Notes: generated by a model not told the origin, from the sequence alone. Numbered from the stretch's first letter, positions 9,138 to 18,002 are shown. The stretch: DNA of 60,705 nt from Westiellopsis prolifica IICB1 (GCF_004323185.1 NZ_NAPS01000001.1:3042628-3103332); one strand, 5' to 3'. Made by a program: numbers and translations.

Positions 9138-9799
9138 GCTTTTGGTCAACCACAAATAGTACGCTCGGATTGTACTGCTCTAGCAAGTGGCTAAAAATGT
9201 AGCTTTGGGGAACAGCATTTTTCCTTAGCCACAAAATTAGCTATTTGTTAACTAATGTTCCATCTCTCAAAATATATATCTCAGAAAATTTACAAAAGTT
9301 ATTAATCTTATTAGTTAACACATCTATTACATGTAAGTTTCTCTTAACCTGATCGAGAAGTCAAGCTCAAAACTTAACTCTCAACAAATTTGTAAAAGAC
9401 AGCGAAACCATAACTATGGTTAGCTTAGGCGGTAATATTGGTCAAAAAACAATGATTTTTATTGAAAAAATCTATCATTATGATTACTTTTGCAAGATGA
9501 GAAGCGATTCTCCAAAGGAGACACTACGCGATGGTGCAAAGCACCCGCCTTACGGCGATCGCACTTCATTTGTGCTAAAAAAACTCCTGCGCCTAAAACC
9601 ACTGATTCCACGCGAGCTATGCTTTGAGCTTCTTTGTAGGGAAAATCTGTATCTAAAAAATAAAAAATCGATCTGGTAAGCCAACAACCCAGCATAATAA
9701 ATCAAGATAAAATTTATCGCCATTAGCCAAAAGCCACAGTCACAAGACTCAGAACTAAGGCTGAATGCGAAAGCTAATTTTTAACTGAGCTAATTAACC
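9138..9799. other. Intergenic region with HIP1-containing repeat
   Basis: No credible gene. At about 9504-9565 there is a repeat-like stretch (CTCCAAAGGAGACACTACGCGATGG ending in GGCGATCGCAC split here by text) of the kind dispersed in cyanobacterial genomes. Reading frames of 78-87 codons on either strand exist only because of this repeat. The rest is AT-rich and likely carries promoters for DUF2997 (minus) and the dehydrogenase-like gene (plus). Confidence 0.55.
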
Positions 9800-10822
9800 A
9801 TGCATACAGAACAGATAATAGATTCTACCAATTTTGCTCAAGCGATACGTATCGGAGTACTGGGTTTTGGCGGATTGGGACAAGCTGCGGCGAAAGTCCT
9901 AGCCCCGAAACAAGAAATGATATTAGTAGCAGCAGCAGATAACAAAGGTTATGCTTACGCTACCGAGGGTTTAAATGCCGAAAAGTGCATCACTACATAT
10001 CAATCTCAAGGTTCCCTTGGTTATTTAGAACCATTTGGTACATTAACCAATCACAGTATTCAGGATTTAATCGAAAGCAATCAGCCTGTAGATGGTTATT
10101 TCTTAGCTTTACCAAACCTACCTAATGACTTTATCGCCACTGTCGCCAAGCAATTTATTGATTCTGGTTGGCGTGGAGTATTAGTAGATGCAATCAAACG
10201 CACCAGTGCAGTAGAACAGTTATTAACCTTGAAAGCAGAACTACAAACCGCAGGTATTACCTACATGACAGGATGCGGCGCAACACCGGGACTATTAACA
10301 GCAGCAGCAGCGATCGCAGCCCAAAGTTATACTGAAATTCATCGCGTAGAAATTACTTTTGGGGTGGGGATTGCAAATTGGGAAGCTTACCGCGCCACTA
10401 TCCGCGAAGATATTGCCCATATGCCTGGTTACAATGTAGAAACAGCTAGGGCAATGACAGATGCAGAAGTAGAAGCACTTTTGGATAAAACTAATGGTGT
10501 GTTGACACTAGAAAATATGGAACACGCCGACGATGTGATGTTAGAGTTAGCAGGAATTTGTGGGCGCGATCGCGTTACTGTTGGCGGTGTTGTCGATACC
10601 AGAAATCCCAAAAAGCCCCTCAGCACCAACGTCAAAATCACAGGTCGCACTTTTGAAGGTAAAATTTCCACCCACACCTTCACACTAGGAGATGAAACCA
10701 GTATGGCTGCAAACGTGTGTGGGCCAGCTTTCGGCTATCTCAAAGCAGGTATCAACCTACATCGACGCGGTATCCACGGAATATTCACCGCCGCCGAAAT
10801 TATGCCCCAATTCGTAAAATAA
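9800..10822 (+). CDS. Saccharopine-dehydrogenase-like NAD(P)-binding protein
   Basis: The N-terminus has a Rossmann signature [16 protein letters not shown] (about residues 18-33). The centre, [18 protein letters not shown], and the C-terminal [18 protein letters not shown] fit the saccharopine-dehydrogenase-like oxidoreductase group found in cyanobacteria. The length of 340 residues is shorter than true saccharopine reductases, and the substrate cannot be inferred. It is soluble and stands alone. Its TAA stop at 10820-10822 touches a palindromic repeat that separates it from the convergent Zorya-like operon. Confidence 0.7.
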   Translation: MHTEQIIDSTNFAQAIRIGVLGFGGLGQAAAKVLAPKQEMILVAAADNKGYAYATEGLNAEKCITTYQSQGSLGYLEPFGTLTNHSIQDLIESNQPVDGYFLALPNLPNDFIATVAKQFIDSGWRGVLVDAIKRTSAVEQLLTLKAELQTAGITYMTGCGATPGLLTAAAAIAAQSYTEIHRVEITFGVGIANWEAYRATIREDIAHMPGYNVETARAMTDAEVEALLDKTNGVLTLENMEHADDVMLELAGICGRDRVTVGGVVDTRNPKKPLSTNVKITGRTFEGKISTHTFTLGDETSMAANVCGPAFGYLKAGINLHRRGIHGIFTAAEIMPQFVK

Positions 10823-10880
10823 GTTTGTAGTAAGCACTTCAGTGCTTAAATTTAGAGGGCTTTAGCCCTCACTACAAACT
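10822..10880. repeat. Complete palindromic repeat with 10-bp inverted ends
   Basis: AGTTTGTAGT at 10822-10831 is the exact reverse complement of ACTACAAACT at 10871-10880. Between them are two perfect hairpins, AAGCACT-TC-AGTGCTT and GAGGGCT-TT-AGCCCTC. It lies between two convergent genes, and the stop codon of the minus-strand zorC-like gene (10872-10874) is inside the right arm. It may serve as a two-way terminator. Same family as 5946-6000. Confidence 0.85.
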
Positions 10881-12287
10881 TTCACATTTATTTAATTTAT
10901 TACAGTAGCGCCTTGCTTCTTGCTCTAACCTTTGAATTTCGCTTTCCCAACGCTGAAGTTTGCTCCATCGCTCTGTTAATTGATATTCTGTAGGGGTTTG
11001 GGAAGGTTGTGTACCTGGGTTAGGATAAATTCTCTTCTTTTCTAACCATTGACAACAATAGTATTGCCAAAGATAAGCATGATCATGTGTATCACCACCA
11101 AGACAACGAATTTGCTTAACAGATAGTTGATTTTGACCGAAAAGTATCTGTTGATTTTTTAAGGTCTTGGGCAATAAACGAGTTTCACTACCTATTCCAC
11201 GAAAGAACTCTACCACAAACCACTCACCAAAATCGAAGATACAAATTTCTGTCGGGTTGCTACCGTCATCTTTCAAGATGTCAACATCTCCTTTGACTTG
11301 ACTTCCTATGGTATTGAATGTTCTTTGGGGAAGTAAAATGCGGATACTCTCAAAGCGATCGCTGTAAAATCTCCAAAACTCACTACGACGTCGTAATTGA
11401 TTTACCTCAAAGTCCTCTAGTTGAAGTCTTTGCAAAATCAAATTTACTAAACTTTTAAAATCATCATAATTAATTGCTCCTATCCACTCTCTAAGTTTTT
11501 GTCTTGCTGGTTCTGAGAGTCTATGGATTTTTTCAGCGTTATTATAATTTTCTTTAACCCATGTAACTAACTGTGGATACTTGCTCACTACTTCCTTCGA
11601 TACATGAATTAATAAATAGTTCACAGCATTTATTTTATGCTCAGATGACATTTCATTAAAGCATCTTAGTAGCCAGTTTAACTGTTGCTGATTTGGATTA
11701 GTGAGAGAACAAAAATAGGGAACTATATCCTCAACAAAGTTTTGAAACGCTGCAATCCAAACGGGTAAATCATGATTAATTTCTGTAATTAATTCACCGG
11801 GAGTGAAATTCAGTTCACAAGCTATTCTGCTGAGTTCTATTCTTGCATTAGTAGTACTCAGTGATCGAACTATTTTTACATTTAGTAAACTTTTGACATC
11901 TTCAATACTCAAAAATACATGAAAATACTCTACAAAAGAAGATGCTAGATGATTTTGATTTTGGTTATTGTAATAAAGAGCTAAACGCCACAATAATTGA
12001 CGTTGTAACCATGAATTATGAGCAGCGTATTTCCAGATGAATACTGAAGTTTCTGTACTGTTTAAAGGATTTTTAATATCCCATTCTGATTTGCCATAAA
12101 TGCAATTAATCCATTCTAGTTGACTAATGTTTTCTTCTTTTCGTTGTTGAACTTTTTTCAATATTTCATCAACAGTCTTTACAGAAATCTCTACCTTGGG
12201 TAATTGATTGGTAAATTCCATTAATTTTTTTGGTTGGGGATAGACAGATAGAGAATCAGTAGGAGGTAAAGGAAAATTATTATTCAT
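10872..12287 (-). CDS. zorC: ZorC-like EH_signature domain protein
   Basis: This 471-residue soluble protein has a helical N-terminal two thirds and a C-terminal EH_signature-like domain: RSEFWRFYSDRFESIR (about 301-316), then an acidic DFGEWFVVEFF (352-362, conserved Glu) and GDTHDHAYLWQYYCCQW (398-414, conserved His). A short coiled coil ends it. EH_signature proteins are known as ZorC in type I Zorya anti-phage systems, where ZorC acts with the ZorAB motor and ZorD. Here it is the last gene of an operon, 25 bases after the zorB-like gene. No ZorD helicase-nuclease follows. Its stop codon lies in a palindromic repeat. Function in defence is inference from family and gene order. Confidence 0.78.
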   Translation of the reverse strand: MNNNFPLPPTDSLSVYPQPKKLMEFTNQLPKVEISVKTVDEILKKVQQRKEENISQLEWINCIYGKSEWDIKNPLNSTETSVFIWKYAAHNSWLQRQLLWRLALYYNNQNQNHLASSFVEYFHVFLSIEDVKSLLNVKIVRSLSTTNARIELSRIACELNFTPGELITEINHDLPVWIAAFQNFVEDIVPYFCSLTNPNQQQLNWLLRCFNEMSSEHKINAVNYLLIHVSKEVVSKYPQLVTWVKENYNNAEKIHRLSEPARQKLREWIGAINYDDFKSLVNLILQRLQLEDFEVNQLRRRSEFWRFYSDRFESIRILLPQRTFNTIGSQVKGDVDILKDDGSNPTEICIFDFGEWFVVEFFRGIGSETRLLPKTLKNQQILFGQNQLSVKQIRCLGGDTHDHAYLWQYYCCQWLEKKRIYPNPGTQPSQTPTEYQLTERWSKLQRWESEIQRLEQEARRYCNKLNKCESL

Positions 12288-12312
12288 TTATTTTTATTCT
12301 CAGATTGGTTAA

Positions 12313-12936
12313 TTAATGCTTTTTTGCTAACTCATCACTACGAAATTGTAAGCGGAATAGTACTTTACGGTCAGCAGGATTATCGCGAGTTTTATCAGCT
12401 TCAATTTCTCCCCTTCCTGCGGCTAAAATTTTCTGACTCAAAGATGCTTTCGTGGAAAATTTCATATCATAAAATATGAATTTATATACTGATGAAGCTC
12501 TAAGAACACTCAATTCCATATTCGTTTTATTATCTCCTTCAGAACTGGTGTGACCTTCGATTACAACACGAGAAACTTCACTTTCTATTTCTTGATTAGA
12601 GAAAATAACTCGACTATATACAGGAATAAATCTACGCAGAAAATCTTTTCCTTGGGGTTTAAGCTCTGTACTACCTTGAGTAAAGAGAATTGATTCTTGG
12701 ATGCTAATATCTCCAGTTTCTGGGTTAACTTTGACATTAATATTATTGCTTTTCATTTCTCCAATCACATTACCGATTACTACCCGTTTTGGTTCGTCAA
12801 TTTGAGCAAGAGCAGTAATAAAGAGAAGCACAAAGAACATTAGCAATCCAGACATTAAATCACCGATAGAAAGATATGTACTTGCATCATCATCTTCGGT
12901 ATTGTCCGCTTCAGAATTCCATGTAAAGTTTTGCAT
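12313..12936 (-). CDS. zorB: ZorB-like OmpA/MotB-type stator protein
   Basis: A 207-residue protein with one N-terminal membrane helix (LMSGLLMFFVLLFITALAQ) preceded by SIGD. The Asp at position 26 is placed like the proton-carrying Asp of MotB and ZorB. The C-terminal OmpA-like peptidoglycan-binding domain shows FTQGSTELKPQGKDFL, VVIEGHTSSEGD and NMELSVLRASSVYKFI, and ends with NPADRKVLFRLQ. It starts one base after the zorA-like stop (TGAaATG), so the two are translationally coupled. It should form a proton-driven motor with the ZorA-like partner, anchored in the cell wall. Zorya membership is inferred from the neighbouring EH_signature gene; other MotAB-like systems share the fold. Confidence 0.85.
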   Translation of the reverse strand: MQNFTWNSEADNTEDDDASTYLSIGDLMSGLLMFFVLLFITALAQIDEPKRVVIGNVIGEMKSNNINVKVNPETGDISIQESILFTQGSTELKPQGKDFLRRFIPVYSRVIFSNQEIESEVSRVVIEGHTSSEGDNKTNMELSVLRASSVYKFIFYDMKFSTKASLSQKILAAGRGEIEADKTRDNPADRKVLFRLQFRSDELAKKH

Positions 12937-12937
12937 T

Positions 12938-15289
12938 TCAATGATTCCCGTTGAATTGGTTACGGTTATCAGTAGCTTTGACTAGAACATCAGCAGAATG
13001 ATATAAGTTTTGACAAACTTGAGTTATTGCAGTATCTGCTTCCTTGAAAAAATGATTTTGTGTTTGTTCAAAATGATTTTTCCAAGAATTTAATGAACTT
13101 TCAAAACTGTCAGATAATTCTCGATACTGACTTTGTATATCTTTAACCTGAGTTCCAATTTCACGAGCAATTTCTTGTAATTGCAGTAGTCGTTGATTTG
13201 AATTCATTCCTACAGTATTTGCAAGTTTGCTCACATCTCTAGTAGTATCACTGACTAAATTCATATCTTTTTGAACTTGGTCAGATAATTCTCTTCTACG
13301 CTGATATTCTTCTTTAAAAACATTATTGAGATGATTTACCACTCCTGATAAACCATTTCTCTGTTCTCCTAGTGTTTTCTCTAGAAGATTATTTTGCTCT
13401 TCAAAAAATTTATGCAAATTTGCTTGATATTCGTCTCGAAACGCTCTTAAATCTTCCTCAATTGTGTGACGACAAGCAGTGAGGGTATGGTTAATATTTC
13501 CTAAAGTATCAATTAAGTTATCTTTGGCTCTATTCATCAGAGAAGATGCTTGATTTCCAGTAGTTTGTAATTCCTCTTTAAAAGACGTATGGGCTTGAGA
13601 AAGAATATTAATCATTCCAGTACGGGTAGCTTGTAGCATCTGTCGTTCAACTTCTGCTCGTTGTCGCAAAGCTTCTTCTAACTCTTCTCTAATTCCTTTA
13701 AATGTTGCGGCTGCATTTTCAGCACTTTCTTGAAATGCAGTTCTTTGCGCTGTCATTCCTTCTATACTGTGATTAACCGCACGATTTATTTCTACTGCTG
13801 TATGTTCAAAAAAGTTGTGTAGATGTGCTTGATATTCTTCGCGGAATGATGTTAAATCTTGCTGAACTGTCTGATTACAAACAGTAAGTGTGTGATCAAT
13901 ATTTCCTAAAGTTTCTAGCAAGTTATCTCTAGCACTATTCATCAAAGCAGATGCTTCATTTCCAGTAGTTTCTAAAACACTATTTTGCTCACGAAAAGCA
14001 GTATGAGCTTGAGAAAGAATATTAATCATTCCAGTACGGGTAGCTTGTAGCATTTCTTGTTCAACTTCTGCTCGTTGTCGTAAAGCTTCTTCTAACTCTT
14101 CTCTAATTCCTTTAAATGTTGCGGCTGCATTTTCAGCACTTTCTTGAAATGCAGTTCTTTGTACTGTCATTCCTTCTATACTGTGATTAACCGCACGATT
14201 TATTTCTACTGCTGTTTTTTCTAAAACACCTTTTGTATCTGTTTGAAATTGGCTGAGAGTTTGTCTTAAATCGCTAGTAAATCCTTGGAGTTGCGTCAAT
14301 GTTTGTTGCTGAAAATCCTGAATTGTAGTGATAGATGTTCCTAAATCTCGATGAAGAGTTAGAACTGCTTCAGATGCTTGATTTGTTAATTCAGCACTTC
14401 TATCTAATCTATCTGCTATCGGTTCTAATACCTGAATTCGTAAATCTTGAATTAGATTCTCTAAAACTCTCTGTCCTTGATTTTCCTGTAATTCTCTTGT
14501 TTGACGCTGCTCTTGGTGTATGGCTTTCAGTCCCGGTAAAAGAATTGTTCGTATTTGCTGACCAACTGCTTCTCCAATTAATTCTGTATTTGGTGGTTGT
14601 AGTCCAGATAAATTTCTAGCAACACGATTTAAATTATTAACAACCTGTTGAAGACTATTTGCTTCTTGATCTGCTGCTATTTCTTGAGTAGTTATCTTAT
14701 CTAACTTTTCACGCAGACCGTCACGTTGATTTTGTTTTATAGAATCGGTGGCAAATAAAATTAGGGTAAAAATACTACCAGAACCAAGTCCCATTAATGA
14801 TGTAGAAAAAGCTGTTTTCATACCTGCAATTAATTGTTTAATAGCAGGCATTAACTGTTCAATATTTCTAGTATCAAAATTTACATCTTGTAGCCCTTGT
14901 TGAATACCATAAAATGTTCCTAAAACACCAATAGCGGTACAAAGAGTAGTGATAAAACGAAGAGAACTACGTGGTACAGGAGTAGATAAAATGGCTGGAT
15001 ATGTAATCAGGAAATATTTGTTATTTCTGCATTGAATTTTATCCAGTTCATTAGTTCCTAAATGCTTTTTTAACCAATCACGGATGTTATGTTCTTTAGG
15101 GTTTGAATTTTTACCCTTTAGCCGCCATTGCTCTAAAATCTTAATCGCAGTTTGAGTTGTGCGAAACTTCAAACAATAACGAAACACGCTATATAACTCA
15201 ACACAAATTGCGAATATTAATACTATGGCTGTTGCGTAGTGAAAAAGAGTATTATCCCAAATGATGTCCCAAATTTTCAGCATCTCCAT
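12938..15289 (-). CDS. zorA: ZorA-like MotA/ExbB-fold motor protein with long tail
   Basis: The protein has 783 residues. Three membrane helices lie in the first 185 (about 15-37, 110-131, 160-182). TTLCTAIGVLGTFYGIQQGL and MKTAFSTSLMGLGSGSIF match the MotA/TolQ/ExbB proton-channel signature. The remaining 600 residues are a Gln/Glu/Arg-rich predicted coiled coil with no other domain, as in the intracellular tail of ZorA. Within the tail a 138-residue unit is duplicated (about 357-618; 414-nt DNA period) and nearly identical for 65 residues (from AVEINRAVNHSIEGM to TRTGMINILSQAH). The gene follows a 118-codon gene by 23 bases and precedes zorB by one base. In Zorya the tail is thought to carry a signal from the envelope to cytoplasmic effectors; its role here is inferred. 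Confidence 0.82.
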   Translation of the reverse strand: MEMLKIWDIIWDNTLFHYATAIVLIFAICVELYSVFRYCLKFRTTQTAIKILEQWRLKGKNSNPKEHNIRDWLKKHLGTNELDKIQCRNNKYFLITYPAILSTPVPRSSLRFITTLCTAIGVLGTFYGIQQGLQDVNFDTRNIEQLMPAIKQLIAGMKTAFSTSLMGLGSGSIFTLILFATDSIKQNQRDGLREKLDKITTQEIAADQEANSLQQVVNNLNRVARNLSGLQPPNTELIGEAVGQQIRTILLPGLKAIHQEQRQTRELQENQGQRVLENLIQDLRIQVLEPIADRLDRSAELTNQASEAVLTLHRDLGTSITTIQDFQQQTLTQLQGFTSDLRQTLSQFQTDTKGVLEKTAVEINRAVNHSIEGMTVQRTAFQESAENAAATFKGIREELEEALRQRAEVEQEMLQATRTGMINILSQAHTAFREQNSVLETTGNEASALMNSARDNLLETLGNIDHTLTVCNQTVQQDLTSFREEYQAHLHNFFEHTAVEINRAVNHSIEGMTAQRTAFQESAENAAATFKGIREELEEALRQRAEVERQMLQATRTGMINILSQAHTSFKEELQTTGNQASSLMNRAKDNLIDTLGNINHTLTACRHTIEEDLRAFRDEYQANLHKFFEEQNNLLEKTLGEQRNGLSGVVNHLNNVFKEEYQRRRELSDQVQKDMNLVSDTTRDVSKLANTVGMNSNQRLLQLQEIAREIGTQVKDIQSQYRELSDSFESSLNSWKNHFEQTQNHFFKEADTAITQVCQNLYHSADVLVKATDNRNQFNGNH
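13590..14215 (-). repeat. 414-bp direct duplication inside the zorA-like gene
   Basis: Copies of the segment starting GAGAAAGAATATTAATCATT on the plus strand lie at 13597 and 14011, exactly 414 bases apart. About 190 bases of each copy match with only a few substitutions, while the flanking parts of the unit are more diverged. The period equals 138 codons, so the tail is lengthened without a frameshift. Confidence 0.9.
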
Positions 15290-15312
15290 ATAGCCCCTCT
15301 TTTAATTTATAT

Positions 15313-15669
15313 TTATTGATATTTAGTAAATTTACGTAATTCTTGCTCTGTGAGAAATTCTTTCGCTACTCTCGCAGGGAGATGTTCTGCATATAAGCGA
15401 TCGCCTATCTTCTCTCGTAGTTGCAAACTGTAAATTTCCTCACCTACTTGATTAGATTCAACTGAATCCTTGACTAGATAAACTTGATCAGGAGCATGTT
15501 CTCTTAGTAACCGCACCTGCAAACAAGTTTTTAAATCTCGTGTTGAAGTAGAGAGAGCAGAATCATCACCAAATAATTCCCGTGCAGCTTTCCAAGCATG
15601 ATTAACTGCAACAATCTCTCTCACCAATTGTTCAACAGATGTTCGTAAAAGATGTTCAATTTTATCCAT
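15313..15669 (-). CDS. Unknown small protein heading the Zorya-like operon
   Basis: An acidic/basic mixed, helix-rich soluble protein of 118 residues (MDKIEHLLRTSVEQLV to TEQELRKFTKYQ). No domain is recognised: no membrane segment, Cys cluster or nuclease motif. It ends 23 bases before the zorA-like gene on the same strand, with no terminator between, so it should be in the same transcript. Canonical type I-III Zorya operons as I know them do not begin with such a gene. It could be a regulator, an adaptor or an unrelated small gene caught in the operon. Confidence 0.75.
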   Translation of the reverse strand: MDKIEHLLRTSVEQLVREIVAVNHAWKAARELFGDDSALSTSTRDLKTCLQVRLLREHAPDQVYLVKDSVESNQVGEEIYSLQLREKIGDRLYAEHLPARVAKEFLTEQELRKFTKYQ

Positions 15670-15827
15670 CGGTATGTAGTGTTAATGTTTTATCGCCGAT
15701 GGTTTTATTGTTCCCGTAAAAGTCTTGAATATAGCTTTAAACTTAAATAAAAAATTATAATATTTTTATCTAATTCACATAGATGAGCTTAGTTTACCGA
15801 AAGCATTCCAAACATTTAAAAAATCCC

Positions 15828-15908
15828 GCCTGCGATTTGAATCGGAGTCTCATAACTAAAATCTGCTTAAGCAGACTGTTTGATTTATATAAAGTCTCAG
15901 ATACTTCA
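15828..15908. repeat. Partial copy of the GGGAGCATCCC MITE
   Basis: The stretch GCCTGCGATTTGAATCGGAG, TCTGCTTAAGCAGACTGTTTGATT and the following AAGTCTCAGATACTTC align with the interior of the elements at 44519-44663 and 57739-57906 (same orientation as the 44.5-kb copy). Both terminal repeats are missing, so it is a decayed copy. It lies in the gap upstream of the Zorya-like operon. Confidence 0.7.
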
Positions 15909-15917
15909 AAAGACAAC

Positions 15918-15960
15918 CTAATCCCCAATCCCTGATCCCCGATTCCCGATCCCCAATCCC
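15918..15960. repeat. Octamer repeat overlapping a gene end
   Basis: About five units of CCCCAATC/CCCGATCC type, the same family as at 1-47, 21313-21348, 21466-21530 and 28009-28035. It supplies the stop codon and final residues of the 189-residue protein. Confidence 0.8.
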
Positions 15961-16487
15961 TCTTTTTCCTCATCCAAAATTAATTCTGGTGTTTGCACCA
16001 CAAATGGTAAATCAGCGCCTAATATACCCCGCTTGATCCGTTCTAATGTCTCTGGAAAAACTACAAACAGAGGATATATAGTATTTGTCCCCTCGCTCAA
16101 AATATGTTTGTAGCGGGAGGACATTAACCATTCATAATCTTGATCCAGCCAAATTTGTGTTTGTCGCCAACGTCCTAAAAAATCAGAAAAATCTTCATGG
16201 GGACGATGAATAAAGACAAGAATTTCGCTTCCTGTTTTAATTTTCCATTCAGGATCACACATCAAAACTGCGACATCACAGGGTAGAGAAATAGTTTTAC
16301 CTGTAGTTGTTACTTCCCCACGCAAACGCACAATTGGCAAAGGTATAGTGATAATACTTTTGTCTGGACGACGTAGACTAGGAATCATTTCTAAGTATGG
16401 ACGATGTTGTTTGAGTAAAGCGATCGCACCAATATGATTACTATATTCAGCTAAACTAGTTTCATAATATGATTTTTTGAATAACAT
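15918..16487 (-). CDS. Unknown conserved-looking protein, repeat-derived C-terminus
   Basis: A 189-residue soluble protein with a beta-rich centre (IPLPIVRLRGEVTTTGKTIS, LPCDVAVLMCDPEWKIK, SEILVFIHRPHEDFSDFLG). I do not recognise the family. The last 15 or so residues (EGLGIGNRGSGIGD) are written by the genome's 8-base GGGGATTG/GGGGATCG repeat and include its stop codon, so the original C-terminus was probably lost or replaced. It lies between the Zorya-like operon and pilC on the same strand with gaps of 248 and 92 bases, and does not clearly belong to either. Confidence 0.7.
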   Translation of the reverse strand: MLFKKSYYETSLAEYSNHIGAIALLKQHRPYLEMIPSLRRPDKSIITIPLPIVRLRGEVTTTGKTISLPCDVAVLMCDPEWKIKTGSEILVFIHRPHEDFSDFLGRWRQTQIWLDQDYEWLMSSRYKHILSEGTNTIYPLFVVFPETLERIKRGILGADLPFVVQTPELILDEEKEGLGIGNRGSGIGD

Positions 16488-16579
16488 GATTAAAATTATG
16501 AATCATTAATTATGATTTTGCGTTTTAAATTAAGGATGAAAAATATTCGTCAATCTTTCATCCTTAATACTTAATTTTT

Positions 16580-17800
16580 TTAGCCGAGCTTGTCAAACAC
16601 TTTGAACATAGGCAAATACATCGATAGCAAAATAGTACCAACCATCCCACCTAAAACCAAAATCATAATTGGTTCCAAAACACTAGTCAGAGCTTTCACT
16701 GCTTGTTCCACTTCGTCTTCGTAGAAATCAGCTATTTTCATTAACATTCCATCTAATTCACCAGTTTCTTCACCAATACTGATCATTTGAATCGCCATAG
16801 GTGGAAAAACTTTCTCTTTTTGTAATGCAATGCTGATCATTCCTCCTTGTTGAATTTCCGCACGTGCTGCATTAATAGCATTAGAAACTACTTGATTACC
16901 AGAAGTATCTCGTACAATTTCTAAAGAAGTCAGAATTGGTACACCTGAACGAGTCAAAGCACCAAAAGTGCGACTAAAACGAGCAACAGATGACTTTTGA
17001 ATTAAGTCACCAAACAACGGCATTCTTAAGGAAAGACGATCAATTGTTTCTTTCCCAACACGAGTTTTATAGTACTGTTTATAAGCAAATGCTACCCCTG
17101 CAACAATGACAATTACAACCAAAACACGCCAACTTCGCAGGATTTCACTACACAGCAGCATAAATTGAGTTAAAGCAGGTAATTCTGTTCCTAACTCTTG
17201 GAAAATTTTGGCAAAGATGGGGATCAAAAAAACTGTCATACCAATAAAAATACCAGTTGCTAACACACCTACAACGACTGGATAAGCAAGCGCTGATTTA
17301 ATTTGGTTTTGTAAACGAGCCACATCTTCTAATAACTTGGCTAATCGATTTAAGACTTCATCTAGAACACCACCAACTTCGCCAGCTTGAATCATACTGA
17401 CATATAAACCATCGAAACAATCAGGATGTTTACGCATTGCATCCGAGAGATTTATTCCATTTTGAACATCACTACTAATATCCAAAAGAGATTGTTTAAG
17501 TTTAGGATTACTACATTGCTCAGACAATACTCCCAAACTTCTAACTATGGCTACTCCTGCATTTACCAAAGCAGCAAATTGACGAGAAAAAACAGCTTTG
17601 TCCTTAACTGATACTTTGACTAAAGAAGTCTTAAAATTTTTCAGACTAAAGTCTCCCAAACCTTGAGATTTTTTTAAATCTTGAACAACAAATCCTTGCT
17701 GCCTTAGTCTAGTACGTGCTTCAGCTAAGTTTTTTGCAACAAATTTTTCTGTTTTTGATTTCCCTTGTGAATCCCGAACACGAGCAACGAATGTAGGCAT
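16580..17800 (-). CDS. pilC: Type IV pilus inner-membrane platform protein PilC
   Basis: PilC (GspF family) is the inner-membrane platform on which the PilB and PilT ATPases act. The 406 residues contain two GspF domains, each starting FSRQFAALVNAGVAIVRSL and FSRTFGALTRSGVPILTSLEI, with the usual GEVGGVLDEVLNRLA and GEETGELDGMLMKIADFYEDEVE motifs, and three membrane helices (about 170-195, 220-240, 375-395). Length is normal. It is the third gene of pilB-pilT-pilC on the minus strand, 202 bases after pilT, so it may also have its own promoter. It serves twitching motility and DNA uptake in cyanobacteria. Confidence 0.96.
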   Translation of the reverse strand: MPTFVARVRDSQGKSKTEKFVAKNLAEARTRLRQQGFVVQDLKKSQGLGDFSLKNFKTSLVKVSVKDKAVFSRQFAALVNAGVAIVRSLGVLSEQCSNPKLKQSLLDISSDVQNGINLSDAMRKHPDCFDGLYVSMIQAGEVGGVLDEVLNRLAKLLEDVARLQNQIKSALAYPVVVGVLATGIFIGMTVFLIPIFAKIFQELGTELPALTQFMLLCSEILRSWRVLVVIVIVAGVAFAYKQYYKTRVGKETIDRLSLRMPLFGDLIQKSSVARFSRTFGALTRSGVPILTSLEIVRDTSGNQVVSNAINAARAEIQQGGMISIALQKEKVFPPMAIQMISIGEETGELDGMLMKIADFYEDEVEQAVKALTSVLEPIMILVLGGMVGTILLSMYLPMFKVFDKLG

Positions 17801-18002
17801 GAATTTACTTTATCTATATGAAAATTAAGAATTTAGTTGTTATGGCAGTCCTATATGGAATAATGAACCACAAAGTACACAAAGAAAGAGAGAATAAATA
17901 ATTTTACAAATTGTTTTGGATTGCTATAGTTGGTTATTGATTGTTTGAGAAATACTGGAGAAATCCAGACAATAAAAAACTATTAGCCAATAACAAGATT
18001 TA

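Noticed and set aside
9416-9695. Reading frames of 78 and 87 codons on opposite strands
   Set aside because: They overlap each other and run through a dispersed HIP1-containing repeat; no family features.
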